From Lutibacillus sp052034115 (GTDB lineage: Bacteria > Actinomycetota > Actinomycetes > Actinomycetales > Dermatophilaceae), in the NCBI GenBank assembly GCA_052034115.1, contig JBPOIZ010000039.1, positions 1 to 64,000 on the forward strand: a DNA stretch of 64,000 nucleotides, written 5' to 3'. Shown in pieces: positions 1 to 8,078 of the stretch. Position 1 is the stretch's first letter, and each line of letters starts with the position of its first letter. Made by a program: the position numbers and the translations under genes. Below the pieces are notes generated by a model. It did no database searches and was not told where the DNA came from. It saw nothing but the letters and a program-made list of their open reading frames with translations.

Positions 1-156
1 GACGATCGCATCCAGCGCGCCACCCAGGGACGAGTCACGCCCGAGTCGTGGACCCACGGTTCCAGTGCGCAGCGACAGAAGTGGTTCATGGCCGGCTACG
101 AGTCCGGCGACATCAACCAGTGCAACACCCTCTCGCCGAACGTCGACCTCGGCTGA
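1..156 (+). CDS. Neutral zinc metallopeptidase, C-terminal end (5' truncated)
   Basis: Frame 1 is open from the window edge to TGA at 154-156 and gives 51 residues. They match the conserved tail of the YpfJ-like putative neutral zinc metallopeptidase family: a DDRIQ start, then THGSSAQRQKWFMAGYESG, then the Cys of the INQCNT segment. The HExxH catalytic motif would lie upstream, outside the window. A strong hairpin follows 13 bp after the stop. The family call rests on the tail alone but the pattern is distinctive. Confidence 0.75.
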   Translation, partial: DDRIQRATQGRVTPESWTHGSSAQRQKWFMAGYESGDINQCNTLSPNVDLG

Positions 157-169
157 GCCTGACGACGGA

Positions 170-202
170 CGAGGGCCCTGGGCGGTGCGCCCGGGGCCCT
201 CG
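170..202. terminator. Strong bidirectional hairpin terminator
   Basis: A 15-bp stem (170-184 with 188-202) has one G-T wobble and a 3-nt GTG loop. It lies between the converging metallopeptidase and PPOX genes, so it can serve both. There is no clear T tract, which is common for actinobacterial hairpins. Confidence 0.8.
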
Positions 203-221
203 CTGGTGGTGTGGTTGCAGC

Positions 222-632
222 TCAGTCCGCGGTCAGGTCCCGGAAGAAGCGGCGCCCGGACATCTCGCGGACGGAAATGACGACATAGATCGGCTTCTCC
301 TCCGGCAACCAGGTCTGCAGGTGCTCCTCGTCGAGCTGGTAGGTCTCGGAGAGGGCCTCCACCATCCGAGCGGTGCCCTTGGCGATGACCGACCAGGCCG
401 TGTCCCCGTCGACGGCATCCGCCTCGACGGCGACCGGCGGGCTGATCACCAGTTCGGCGAGCTTGGTGCCCGGCGCGGTCCGGATGACGATCTGGCCCTC
501 GTGGACGAGGAAATTGACCGGGAAGATGTCCGGCTCCCCCGCGACCGCAGTGGCCAGACGCCCGAATCGGGTCGCATCGAGCAGGTCCCAGCACTGGGTG
601 TCGGTGAGGTCCTCGTAGCGGCTCTTCGTCAT
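222..632 (-). CDS. Pyridoxamine 5'-phosphate oxidase-like flavin/deazaflavin-binding protein
   Basis: A 136-residue single-domain split beta-barrel protein. The N terminus has the helix-strand pattern ECWDLLDATRFGRLAT-like (here QCWDLLDATRFGRLAT), followed by FPVNFLVHEGQIVIRT and TKLAEL, typical of the PPOX/Pyridox_ox_2 family whose members bind FMN or F420. The substrate is unknown. ATG at 632 is chosen; an in-frame ATG at 641 is the alternative and neither has a strong ribosome-binding site. The gene stands alone, with about 230 bp upstream before the end of the suf operon. Confidence 0.7.
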   Translation of the reverse strand: MTKSRYEDLTDTQCWDLLDATRFGRLATAVAGEPDIFPVNFLVHEGQIVIRTAPGTKLAELVISPPVAVEADAVDGDTAWSVIAKGTARMVEALSETYQLDEEHLQTWLPEEKPIYVVISVREMSGRRFFRDLTAD

Positions 633-811
633 GGATCCCATCGTTGAGGTCGGGCCTGCGGTTGTCGAGCAGACGCGCCCGATCCGTTCCTCACAGCATG
701 CTGGTCCGGACTGCCCCCGTCGGCGGGGCGGACGACCGCTGGGATCAGTCACCGGTGCCCACAAGGGCTGCGGCGCTCTCCCGACGGTGTGCCAGCGCCG
801 CCAGCAAGAAG

Positions 812-846
812 CTGAGAACTAGGGATCACCGTCAAGCGGTTCTCAG
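812..846 (-). terminator. Possible terminator of the suf operon
   Basis: The perfect 8-bp inverted repeat CTGAGAAC/GTTCTCAG (812-819 and 839-846) with a 19-nt loop lies 14 bp past the stop of the last gene in the suf operon. On the transcribed strand it is followed by a pyrimidine-rich CTTCTTG run. The long loop makes it only moderately convincing. Confidence 0.45.
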
Positions 847-859
847 GAATCCGCTCCGG

Positions 860-1459
860 TCAGCCCGAGGGCGCGTCGGTGACGACCACTCGGACCGAAC
901 GACCTCGTCGAACGCTCTGCTCGAGCACTTTCCGGGACGGATCCGGTATGTCGAAGAGCTCTCGCCTGGGCAGCTCGGCGATCGCGCGGAGCCGGGGGTC
1001 CAGGAGAACGCTGTGCACCAGGGCCTTGTCCCCACCGACGACCAAGGCGGCGGGGGCCGCAGTCTTGTCCAGGACGGCGACGAAGTGGTCGGCGACCGCG
1101 CCGACCAGGGCGTCGGCCTGGTTGGCGCGCCGTCGGGCGAAGCGCTGTTGGGACCAGCCGCCGGCGGCCGTGCGGGACTGCACGTGCCGCGTTCCGAGTT
1201 TGTGGGCGTCAAGGACCCCTCCCGCGGCCACGGCCACGGCATACCCGCCCCGGCGGATGAGCAGAACCGCGATCGGATCGTAGGAGAAGGCCCGCAGTTC
1301 GGCGGTTGCCCCGTCGGCGCCGACGACCCGAAGGACGGCCTCCGCGGCCGAGTCCAGCGTGCCCTCCACGGCGCCGCCGCCGTGACCGGCGAGGAATCGG
1401 TGGATCCACCCAGGCACCCGGTCGGGGACGATCTCGACCCGCCGGACGGAGGCGCCCAC
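860..1459 (-). CDS. acVLRF1-family peptidyl-tRNA hydrolase / release factor
   Basis: A 199-residue protein resembling the actinobacterial VLRF1 family, which shares a fold with eRF1 and Vms1/ANKZF1 and is thought to hydrolyse peptidyl-tRNA on stalled ribosomes. The diagnostic segment GGWSQQRFARRR carries the glutamine used for hydrolysis in this family. It is followed by a basic helix and VVGGDKALV, as in eRF1-like domains. The GTG start at 1459 is chosen because it begins 5 bp after the stop of the upstream sufT-like gene; a longer frame would overlap that gene heavily. It is the last gene of the suf transcript. Function is inferred from the family. Confidence 0.75.
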   Translation of the reverse strand: MGASVRRVEIVPDRVPGWIHRFLAGHGGGAVEGTLDSAAEAVLRVVGADGATAELRAFSYDPIAVLLIRRGGYAVAVAAGGVLDAHKLGTRHVQSRTAAGGWSQQRFARRRANQADALVGAVADHFVAVLDKTAAPAALVVGGDKALVHSVLLDPRLRAIAELPRRELFDIPDPSRKVLEQSVRRGRSVRVVVTDAPSG

Positions 1460-1464
1460 CGGAG

Positions 1465-1803
1465 TCAGATGTTGAAGCCCAGGGCGCGCAGCTGCTCCCG
1501 CCCGTCGTCGGTGATCTTGTCCGGGCCCCACGGGGGCATCCACACCCAGTTGATGCGGTGCGTTGGCACCAGATCACTCAGGGCGTCCGCGGTCTGATTC
1601 TCGATGACGTCGGTCAACGGGCAGGCGGCCGAGGTGAGGGTCATGTCGATGACCGCGTGTGCTGTCGAGTCGACGGTGATGCCATAGACCAGACCGAGGT
1701 CGACGACGTTGATGCCGAGCTCGGGGTCGACGACGTCACGCATCGCCTCCTCGATGTCGGCGACGGTCGGAGGGGTGGGTGCTGCGGCCTGGTCGACGGT
1801 CAT
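1465..1803 (-). CDS. sufT: SufT-like metal-sulfur cluster assembly factor (DUF59/MIP18)
   Basis: A 112-residue protein with the DUF59 core: DVVDPELGINVVDLGLVYG near the N terminus and the SAACPLTD loop with the conserved Cys. Relatives help load Fe-S clusters onto target proteins. The start ATG overlaps the TGA of sufU (ATGA at 1800-1803), and an AGGAG sits just upstream. Genes of this type commonly end actinobacterial suf operons; here one more gene follows. Confidence 0.88.
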   Translation of the reverse strand: MTVDQAAAPTPPTVADIEEAMRDVVDPELGINVVDLGLVYGITVDSTAHAVIDMTLTSAACPLTDVIENQTADALSDLVPTHRINWVWMPPWGPDKITDDGREQLRALGFNI

Positions 1804-2270
1804 GATGACGCTCCTGTCGTCGCGGGGGCGATATCGATGCCGGCGCGGGCCAGCGCATCGGTGAAGGCAGTCCAGCCGAGCAGCGCACACTTCACCCGCG
1901 CCGGATACTGCGCGACTCCGGCCAGGGCCACGCCGTCGCCGAGCACCGCTTCGTCGCCCGGATCGGTGCCCCGGCTGGTCACCATCGCATGCATGGCCCG
2001 GTAGGTCGCCAGGGCCTCGTCGAGCGGATGGCCGGTGCACTCCTGGGCGAGGACCGAGGTCGACGCGACCGAGATCGAGCATCCCATCGCGTCATACGAG
2101 ATGTCGTCGACGACGACCCGGCCGTCGCCGGCGGACAGGCGCACCCGCAAGGTGACTTCGTCACCGCACGTCGGGTTGACGTGGTGCACCTCGGCGTCGA
2201 AGGGCTCTCGGAGCCCCGCACCCTGCGGGTGCTTGCTGTGGTCGAGGATGAGCTCTTGGTACAGATCCAC
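1800..2270 (-). CDS. sufU: SufU, zinc-dependent sulfurtransferase for Fe-S assembly
   Basis: A 156-residue IscU/SufU-like protein. The zinc ligands are recognisable as the Cys and Asp of NPTCGDEV, the Cys of MGCSIS, and the Cys of VKCALLGW. In Gram-positive bacteria SufU accepts persulfide from SufS, rather than acting as the scaffold. The GTG at 2270 begins one base after the sufS stop and is preceded by an AAGGA sequence; no ATG fits the family N terminus MxLYQELILDHSKHP. Confidence 0.92.
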   Translation of the reverse strand: MDLYQELILDHSKHPQGAGLREPFDAEVHHVNPTCGDEVTLRVRLSAGDGRVVVDDISYDAMGCSISVASTSVLAQECTGHPLDEALATYRAMHAMVTSRGTDPGDEAVLGDGVALAGVAQYPARVKCALLGWTAFTDALARAGIDIAPATTGASS

Positions 2271-2271
2271 G

Positions 2272-3561
2272 TCAGCGTCCTTCCAGGCCGAAGATCCTCG
2301 GCACGGCATCGAGGGCGGCCAGCATCGTCTCGACCTCGGCGAGGGTCGAGTACACACCGAAGGATGCCCGCGTCGAGGCGGTGACCTGCAGGGCACGGTG
2401 CAGCGGCCAGGCGCAGTGGTGGCCTACGCGCACTTCGACTCCCGCGTCGTCGAGGACCTGGCCGACGTCATGGGCGTGAACACCCTCGACGACGAAGGAC
2501 ACCGAGCCGGACCGGTGGGCCGGGTCGGTGGGGCCGAGCACCCGCACCCAGGGCCGCGCGCGCAGGCCGTCCAGCGCAGCCCGGACCAGGCTCTCCTCGT
2601 GCGCGTGCACACGCTCCATGCCGATGGCGTCGAGATAGTCGCACGCGGCCGCCAGACCCACCGCCTGCGCGGTCATCGGGACCCCGGCCTCGAACCGCTG
2701 CGGCGGCGCGGCATACGTGGATGCCTCCATCCGCACCAACTCGATCATCGAGCCACCGGTGAGGAACGGAGGCATCTCGTCCAGCAGGTCGGTGCGACCC
2801 CACAGGACCCCGATGCCGGTCGGGCCGAGCATCTTGTGACCACTGAACGTCGCCAGGTCGACACCCAGCGCGGGCAGATCCACGGGCAGGTGCGGCACCG
2901 ACTGACAGGCGTCGAGCACGACGATGGCATCGACGGCGTGCGCAGCTGCCGCCAGGCGCTGGACCGGGTTGACGGTCCCCAGGACGTTGCTCACGTGGGT
3001 CAAGGCGACGACCCGGGTGCGCCGCGTCAGGAGCTGATCCACACCGGACAGATCCAACGTGCCGTCCGGCGCCAACGGGATCCACCGCAGGGTCGCCCCG
3101 GTGCGGCGGGCGAGCTCTTGCCACGGAACGAGGTTGGCGTGGTGCTCCATCTCGGTGACGAGGATCTCGTCACCGGCCCCCAGGCCGAACCGTCCCACCG
3201 TGGCGTTGGAGAACGCGTAGGCGACGAGGTTCAGCCCTTCGGTGGCGTTCTTGGTGAAGACGACCTCGTGCGCCGGGACCCCGACGAACCGGCCGATCCG
3301 CTCGCGGGCGTGCTCGTAGGCCGCGGTCGCCTCCTCCGAGAGCAGGTGGGCACCTCGGTGGGGTGCCGCGTTGGACGTCTCGTAGAAGCGGCGCTCGGCG
3401 TCCAGAACCGCGGTCGGCTTCTGCGAGGTAGCGCCCGAGTCGAGGTACACCAGGGGTCGACCGTTGCGGACGGTCCGCCGCAGGATCGGGAAGTCCGCCC
3501 GGATCGCGGCCGACTCGGCCTCGGTGATCGGCCGCCTGGCGGCGACGGTAGTGGTCGTCAT
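2272..3561 (-). CDS. sufS: SufS cysteine desulfurase
   Basis: A 429-residue type II cysteine desulfurase that mobilises sulfur from cysteine as a protein persulfide. Visible features are the N-terminal DFPILRRTV and YLDSGATSQKP, the aspartate of VVLDACQSVPH, the PLP lysine in FSGHKMLGPTG, and the active-site Cys in RVGHHCAW. ATG at 3561 is 13 bp after the sufC stop. Sulfur would pass to SufU, encoded immediately downstream. Confidence 0.95.
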   Translation of the reverse strand: MTTTTVAARRPITEAESAAIRADFPILRRTVRNGRPLVYLDSGATSQKPTAVLDAERRFYETSNAAPHRGAHLLSEEATAAYEHARERIGRFVGVPAHEVVFTKNATEGLNLVAYAFSNATVGRFGLGAGDEILVTEMEHHANLVPWQELARRTGATLRWIPLAPDGTLDLSGVDQLLTRRTRVVALTHVSNVLGTVNPVQRLAAAAHAVDAIVVLDACQSVPHLPVDLPALGVDLATFSGHKMLGPTGIGVLWGRTDLLDEMPPFLTGGSMIELVRMEASTYAAPPQRFEAGVPMTAQAVGLAAACDYLDAIGMERVHAHEESLVRAALDGLRARPWVRVLGPTDPAHRSGSVSFVVEGVHAHDVGQVLDDAGVEVRVGHHCAWPLHRALQVTASTRASFGVYSTLAEVETMLAALDAVPRIFGLEGR

Positions 3562-3574
3562 ACCGGTATGACGA

Positions 3575-4333
3575 TCAGACCGTCGGGGCCAGGTAGCGGT
3601 CGTAGCCCTCGGCTTCGAGGCGGTCGGCGAGCTCGGGGCCGGAACTGTCGACGATCCGTCCGTCGACGAAGACGTGGACGAACTGCGGCGTGATGTAGCT
3701 GAGGATGCGCGTGTAATGGGTGATGAGCAGCACGCCGGTCTCACCGCCGGCGATGACCCGGTTGACGCCCTCGGAGACGATCCGCAGCGCGTCGACATCC
3801 AGACCGGAGTCGGTCTCATCGAGGATGGCCATCCGCGGGCGCAGGAGTTCCATCTGCAGGACCTCGTGACGCTTCTTTTCGCCGCCGGAGAAGCCTTCGT
3901 TGACATTGCGTTCGGCGAACGCCGGGTCCATCCGCAGCCCGGCCATGGCCTCGCGGACCTCCTTGACCCAGGTCCGCAGCTTCGGCGGGGTGCCGTCGAT
4001 CGCGGTCTTGGCGCTGCGCAGGAAGCTCGACACAGTGACGCCGGGGACCTCGACGGGGTACTGCATCGCCAGGAAGAGCCCGGCCCGCGCGCGCTCGTCC
4101 ACACTCATGGCCAACAGGTCCTCACCGTCGAGGGTCACCGAACCGCCACTGACGGTGTACTTCGGGTGACCCGCCACGGCATACGCGAGGGTGGACTTAC
4201 CGGAGCCGTTCGGTCCCATGATGGCGTGGGTCTCGCCGGCCCGGATGGTCAGGTCGACCCCCTTGAGGATCTCCTTGGTCCCGGTCTCGGCCTCCACGGT
4301 GACGTGGAGGTCGCGGATCTCGAGGGTGGCCAT
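3575..4333 (-). CDS. sufC: SufC, ATPase of the SufBCD scaffold
   Basis: A 252-residue ABC-type ATPase. The Walker A is GPNGSGKST, the signature is FSGGEKKR, and the Walker B is MAILDETDSGLD, the variant typical of SufC. It drives the SufB-SufD scaffold. Its ATG shares one base with the stop of the Rieske gene (TGATG), so the two genes are translationally coupled. Confidence 0.96.
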   Translation of the reverse strand: MATLEIRDLHVTVEAETGTKEILKGVDLTIRAGETHAIMGPNGSGKSTLAYAVAGHPKYTVSGGSVTLDGEDLLAMSVDERARAGLFLAMQYPVEVPGVTVSSFLRSAKTAIDGTPPKLRTWVKEVREAMAGLRMDPAFAERNVNEGFSGGEKKRHEVLQMELLRPRMAILDETDSGLDVDALRIVSEGVNRVIAGGETGVLLITHYTRILSYITPQFVHVFVDGRIVDSSGPELADRLEAEGYDRYLAPTV

Positions 4334-4668
4334 CAGTGCTCCTTCGCGGCAGTGACGTCGACGTAGACGGCGCCGTCGATGATGTGGGCGGGATAGACGG
4401 CGACGGGTCGGGTCGCCGGGAGGCCGGTCGGTGCGCCGGTGCGCAGGTCGAAGCGTGACCCGTGCAGCCAGCACTCGATGGTGCAGTCGTCGACGTCGCC
4501 TTCGGACAGGGGGACGTTCGCGTGGCTGCACAGGTCGTGCACGGCGTGGACCTCGTCGGCCGAGGTGCGCACGAGGGCCACGAGCACGCCGTCCACGTCG
4601 GCCCGGGCTGCTGTTCCTGGGGTGAGCTCGTCGAGGCGGCACACCAGTGTGCCGGTAGCCGTGTTCAT
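4333..4668 (-). CDS. Rieske-type non-heme ferredoxin of the suf operon
   Basis: A 111-residue single-domain Rieske protein. The ligands are C-S-H in LCSHANVPL and C-W-L-H in ECWLHGSRFD, the spacing of bacterial dioxygenase-type ferredoxins. It may supply electrons for cluster assembly; this is inference from position between sufD and sufC, an arrangement common in actinobacteria. Its ATG overlaps the sufD stop (ATGA at 4665-4668). Confidence 0.9.
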   Translation of the reverse strand: MNTATGTLVCRLDELTPGTAARADVDGVLVALVRTSADEVHAVHDLCSHANVPLSEGDVDDCTIECWLHGSRFDLRTGAPTGLPATRPVAVYPAHIIDGAVYVDVTAAKEH

Positions 4669-5861
4669 CGCTGCGCTCCCTCGATCGCCTCGGGCGCGGT
4701 GGCTTCGGGGTGGGCGAGCTCAGCCTCGATGGCCGCCATGAGCTCGGTCTGCACCGACTCGACGCCGATCCGCCCCACGACATCGGCGAAGAAGCCTCGC
4801 ACGACGAGCCGGGTGGCCTCGGGCAGCGGGATGCCCCGAGCCATGAGGTAGAACAGCTGCTCGTCGTCGAATCGCCCGGTGGCCGAGGCGTGTCCGGCGC
4901 CCTGGATCTGGCCGGTCTCGATCTCCAGGTTCGGCACCGAGTCGGCCCGGGCGCCTTCGGTGAGGACGAGGTTGCGGTTCAGCTCATAGGTGTCGGTGCC
5001 CTGCGCACTGGCCCGGATCAGGACGTCACCGATCCACACCGCATGGGCCGAGTCGCCCTGCAGGGCCCCCTTGTAGAGCACGTCGGAGCTGCAGTGCGGA
5101 GCCTCGTGGTCCACGAAGAGGCGGTGCTCGAGGTGCTGCCCGGCATCAGCGAAGTAGACCCCGAGCCCCTCGAACCGGCCGCCCGGCCCGGCATACGTCG
5201 CGTTTGTGCTCATCCGCACGATGGACCCACCGAGGGTGACCGCGATATGGCGCACGGTGGCGTCCCGGCCCACGACGACGTCGTGCTGGCCGAGGTGGAC
5301 CGAGCCCTCATCCCAGCCCTGGATCGTCACCAGGGTCAGGTGCGCCCGTTCCCCCGCGGTGATCGTCAGGACCTCGCTGTATGCCGCCCGGCCGGCGTGG
5401 CTCAGCACCACGGTGGCCGCGGCGCCGTCACCGACCCGCACCTTCAGATGGCCGTGCACGGTCTCACCCCTGGTGCCGGACAGGGTGACTCGCACCGGCT
5501 CGGCCAGCGCAGCGCCGGTGGGGATGTCGATGACCGCCACACCGCCGCTGTGCGCGGCGGCGACGGCTGCTGCCCGGTCCGCGGGAGCTGGTGCCCCGCC
5601 GTCACGCCAGGTGGCGATCGGCTCGGTCGAGACCGTCGCACCGTCGGGCAGCGACTCGTCCCAGTCCAGAGCGGCGCCCGTGGCCTCGTTGGTGAACAGC
5701 ACCCCGAGTCGGTCCACCGGAGTGAACCGCCACTCCTCCTCGCGGCCGGTGGGTATGCCGAATGCCTCCGGGTCGAACGAACGCAGTCGCTCGGCGCGCG
5801 AGGCGTCGGGGGCCTTTGCCGTGGCGCCGTGGGTATGCGGTGTCGTCTGCAGCAGCGGCAT
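4665..5861 (-). CDS. sufD: SufD, Fe-S assembly scaffold subunit
   Basis: A 398-residue protein with the SUF beta-helix core and the C-terminal signature RFDDEQLFYLMARGIP followed by EATRLVVRGFF. It pairs with SufB in the SufBC2D scaffold. The N-terminal region, including GREEEWRFTP, is typical of SufD. The start ATG overlaps the sufB stop by one base (TGATG). Confidence 0.93.
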   Translation of the reverse strand: MPLLQTTPHTHGATAKAPDASRAERLRSFDPEAFGIPTGREEEWRFTPVDRLGVLFTNEATGAALDWDESLPDGATVSTEPIATWRDGGAPAPADRAAAVAAAHSGGVAVIDIPTGAALAEPVRVTLSGTRGETVHGHLKVRVGDGAAATVVLSHAGRAAYSEVLTITAGERAHLTLVTIQGWDEGSVHLGQHDVVVGRDATVRHIAVTLGGSIVRMSTNATYAGPGGRFEGLGVYFADAGQHLEHRLFVDHEAPHCSSDVLYKGALQGDSAHAVWIGDVLIRASAQGTDTYELNRNLVLTEGARADSVPNLEIETGQIQGAGHASATGRFDDEQLFYLMARGIPLPEATRLVVRGFFADVVGRIGVESVQTELMAAIEAELAHPEATAPEAIEGAQR

Positions 5862-7282
5862 CAGCCGACCGCTCCTTCCATCTGCAGCTCGATGAGCCGG
5901 TTGAGCTCGAGGGCGTACTCCATAGGCAGCTCGCGCGCGATGGGCTCGACGAAACCGCGGACGATCATCGCCATCGCCTCCTCCTCGGTCATACCCCGGG
6001 ACATGAGGTAGAAGAGCTGGTCGTCGCTGACCTTCGAGACGGTCGCTTCGTGCCCCATCGTCACGTCGTCCTCGCGGACGTCGACATACGGGTAGGTGTC
6101 CGAACGGCTCACGTCGTCGACCAGGAGCGCGTCGCAGCGCACTGTGGAGCGGCTGTGGTGCGCACCCTCCTGGACCTGGACCAGGCCCCGGTATGACGTG
6201 CGGCCGCCGCCGCGGGCCACCGACTTGCTGATGATGTTGCTGCTGGTGCGGGGCGCGGCGTGGACCATCTTGGCACCGGCATCCTGGTGCTGGCCCTCGC
6301 CGGCAAAGGCGATCGAGAGGGTCTCGCCGTTGGCGTGCTCGCCGAGGAGGTACACCGCCGGGTACTTCATCGTCACCTTCGAGCCGATGTTCCCATCGAC
6401 CCACTCCATAGTGGCTCCGGCGTGCGCGACGGCCCGCTTCGTGACCAGGTTGTAGACGTTGTTCGACCAGTTCTGGATCGTCGTGTAACGGACCCGGGCG
6501 TCCTTCTTGACGATGATCTCGACGACCGCGCTGTGCAGGCTGTCCGAGCTGTAGATCGGCGCAGTACACCCCTCGACGTAGTGCACGTAGGAGCCCTCGT
6601 CGGCGATGATCAAGGTCCGCTCGAACTGACCCATGTTCTCGGTGTTGATCCGGAAGTAGGCCTGCAGCGGGATGTCGACGTGGACGCCCTTGGGCACGTA
6701 GATGAACGAGCCGCCGGACCAGACCGCCGTGTTGAGGGAGGCGAACTTGTTGTCGCCCACCGGGATGACCGAGCCGAAGTACTCCTTGAAGACGTCTTCG
6801 TGCTCGCGCAGCCCGGTGTCGGTGTCGAGGAAGATGACGCCCTTCTCCTCGAGGTCCTCACGGATCTGGTGGTAGACGACTTCGGACTCGTACTGCGCGG
6901 CCACGCCGGCAACCAAGCGCTGCTTCTCGGCCTCGGGGATGCCGAGCCGGTCGTAGGTGCGCTTGATGTCCTCGGGCAGGTCGTCCCAGGACGCGGCCTG
7001 CTTCTCGGTCGAGCGAACGAAATACTTGATGTTCTGGAAGTCGATGCCGGTCAGGTCACTGCCCCACGTCGGCATCGGCTTGCGATCGAACAGCTTCAGG
7101 CCCTTGAGGCGCAGGTCGAGCATCCACTGCGGCTCGTTCTTGCGCGCCGAGATGTCGCGCACCACGGCTTCGCTCAGCCCACGCGCTGCGGCCGCACCGG
7201 CTGCGTCGGGGTCGGCCCAGCCGTACTCATATCGACCCAGCCCGACAAGCGACGGGTTGAGATCCTCGATGCTCGATGTCAC
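5861..7282 (-). CDS. sufB: SufB, Fe-S scaffold subunit
   Basis: A 473-residue SufB: DLPEDIKRTYDRLGIPEAEK near the N terminus, VEGCTAPIYSSDSLH in the middle, and SDDQLFYLMSRGM at the C terminus. GTG at 7282 is preceded by AAAGG and overlaps the sufR stop (GTGA at 7279-7282), so repressor and scaffold are co-translated. No intein is present, unlike the SufB of some mycobacteria. Confidence 0.96.
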   Translation of the reverse strand: MTSSIEDLNPSLVGLGRYEYGWADPDAAGAAAARGLSEAVVRDISARKNEPQWMLDLRLKGLKLFDRKPMPTWGSDLTGIDFQNIKYFVRSTEKQAASWDDLPEDIKRTYDRLGIPEAEKQRLVAGVAAQYESEVVYHQIREDLEEKGVIFLDTDTGLREHEDVFKEYFGSVIPVGDNKFASLNTAVWSGGSFIYVPKGVHVDIPLQAYFRINTENMGQFERTLIIADEGSYVHYVEGCTAPIYSSDSLHSAVVEIIVKKDARVRYTTIQNWSNNVYNLVTKRAVAHAGATMEWVDGNIGSKVTMKYPAVYLLGEHANGETLSIAFAGEGQHQDAGAKMVHAAPRTSSNIISKSVARGGGRTSYRGLVQVQEGAHHSRSTVRCDALLVDDVSRSDTYPYVDVREDDVTMGHEATVSKVSDDQLFYLMSRGMTEEEAMAMIVRGFVEPIARELPMEYALELNRLIELQMEGAVG

Positions 7283-8016
7283 GGCCGTGGCCTTTCTGTC
7301 GGGCCGGCGACGGTGACGTCGCGGCGCGGGTCGGAGCCGGTCGGGGCCGGCGTCGCCGGCGTAGGGACGAAGGTCGTGCACACGTGGCTTCCGCCGGCGA
7401 GAGTGGCCAGCCGTTGGACATGGACCCCGAGCAGGTCGGAGAACGCCTGTGCTTCGGCCTCGCACAGCTGCGGGAACTGCTCCGCGACGTCGTGCACCGG
7501 GCAGTGCCCCTGGCAGATCTGGACACCGGCCAGGGTGCCCGCGCCCACCGGACGGGCCGAGGCAGCGTAGCCGTCCTCGGACAACGCGGAGACCAGCGCC
7601 CGAGCCCGGTCGGCGGGGTCGGCACCGGCTGCGTCGACGCGCGCACGGTAGCGGTCCTGCACGCGGATCGCGCGGGCCGCCGCGAAGGCCTCCAGTGCCG
7701 CGGACCCCGGGCCGTCGAGAAAGCCGAGCACCTCGGCGGCAAGATCGGCGTACCCCGACGGCAGAGCCGCATGCCCAGCGTCGGAGACGACATACGACCG
7801 AGCCGGCCGACCCGGACCGCGACCGGCCGAGGGCCGGGCATGCTCGACGATGGCCCCGGCGTCGGCCAGGGCATCGAGGTGGCGACGGACACCCGTGGCG
7901 GTCAGGCCGAGTGCCGCACCGATCTCGCCAGCGGTGATCGGCCCCTGGGCGGAGACCAGCGACAGGATGCGCTCGCGGGTGCGATGCTCCTGACTGGTCA
8001 GCGGGGTCGAATTCAC
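7279..8016 (-). CDS. sufR: SufR-like Fe-S-sensing transcriptional repressor of the suf operon
   Basis: A 245-residue ArsR/DeoR-like winged-helix regulator. The N-terminal HTH is in RERILSLVSAQGPITAGEIGAALG; a GRGPGRPARSY wing follows. The C-terminal domain has three cysteines in CQGHCPVHDVAEQFPQLC and one more in HVCTTF, as expected for an Fe-S ligand set. SufR relatives repress suf genes when cluster-loaded. The start is GTG at 8016, which appears leaderless from a TAACAT box that overlaps a candidate operator. Confidence 0.88.
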   Translation of the reverse strand: MNSTPLTSQEHRTRERILSLVSAQGPITAGEIGAALGLTATGVRRHLDALADAGAIVEHARPSAGRGPGRPARSYVVSDAGHAALPSGYADLAAEVLGFLDGPGSAALEAFAAARAIRVQDRYRARVDAAGADPADRARALVSALSEDGYAASARPVGAGTLAGVQICQGHCPVHDVAEQFPQLCEAEAQAFSDLLGVHVQRLATLAGGSHVCTTFVPTPATPAPTGSDPRRDVTVAGPTERPRP

Positions 8017-8034
8017 AACACTTATGTTACGTAA
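8017..8034 (-). promoter_or_regulatory. sufR promoter with overlapping candidate SufR operator
   Basis: On the minus strand TAACAT (8029-8024) lies 7 nt before the sufR GTG, fitting a leaderless promoter. The same bases contain AACA-CTTA-TGTT (8017-8028), an inverted repeat spanning the -10 box to the transcription start, beside the palindrome TTACGTAA (8027-8034). It is an AT-rich island in a GC-rich region. SufR binding here is inference. Confidence 0.55.
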
Positions 8035-8065
8035 TGGGCGGGCCGAGGTCGAACCCGGGTCACCC

Positions 8066-8071
8066 TAGACT
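8066..8071 (+). promoter_or_regulatory. -10 box of a leaderless ABC transporter transcript
   Basis: TAGACT ends 7 nt before the GTG at 8079, the spacing expected when transcription starts at the first base of the start codon. No ribosome-binding site is present. Confidence 0.6.
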
Positions 8072-8078
8072 CGTCGAC

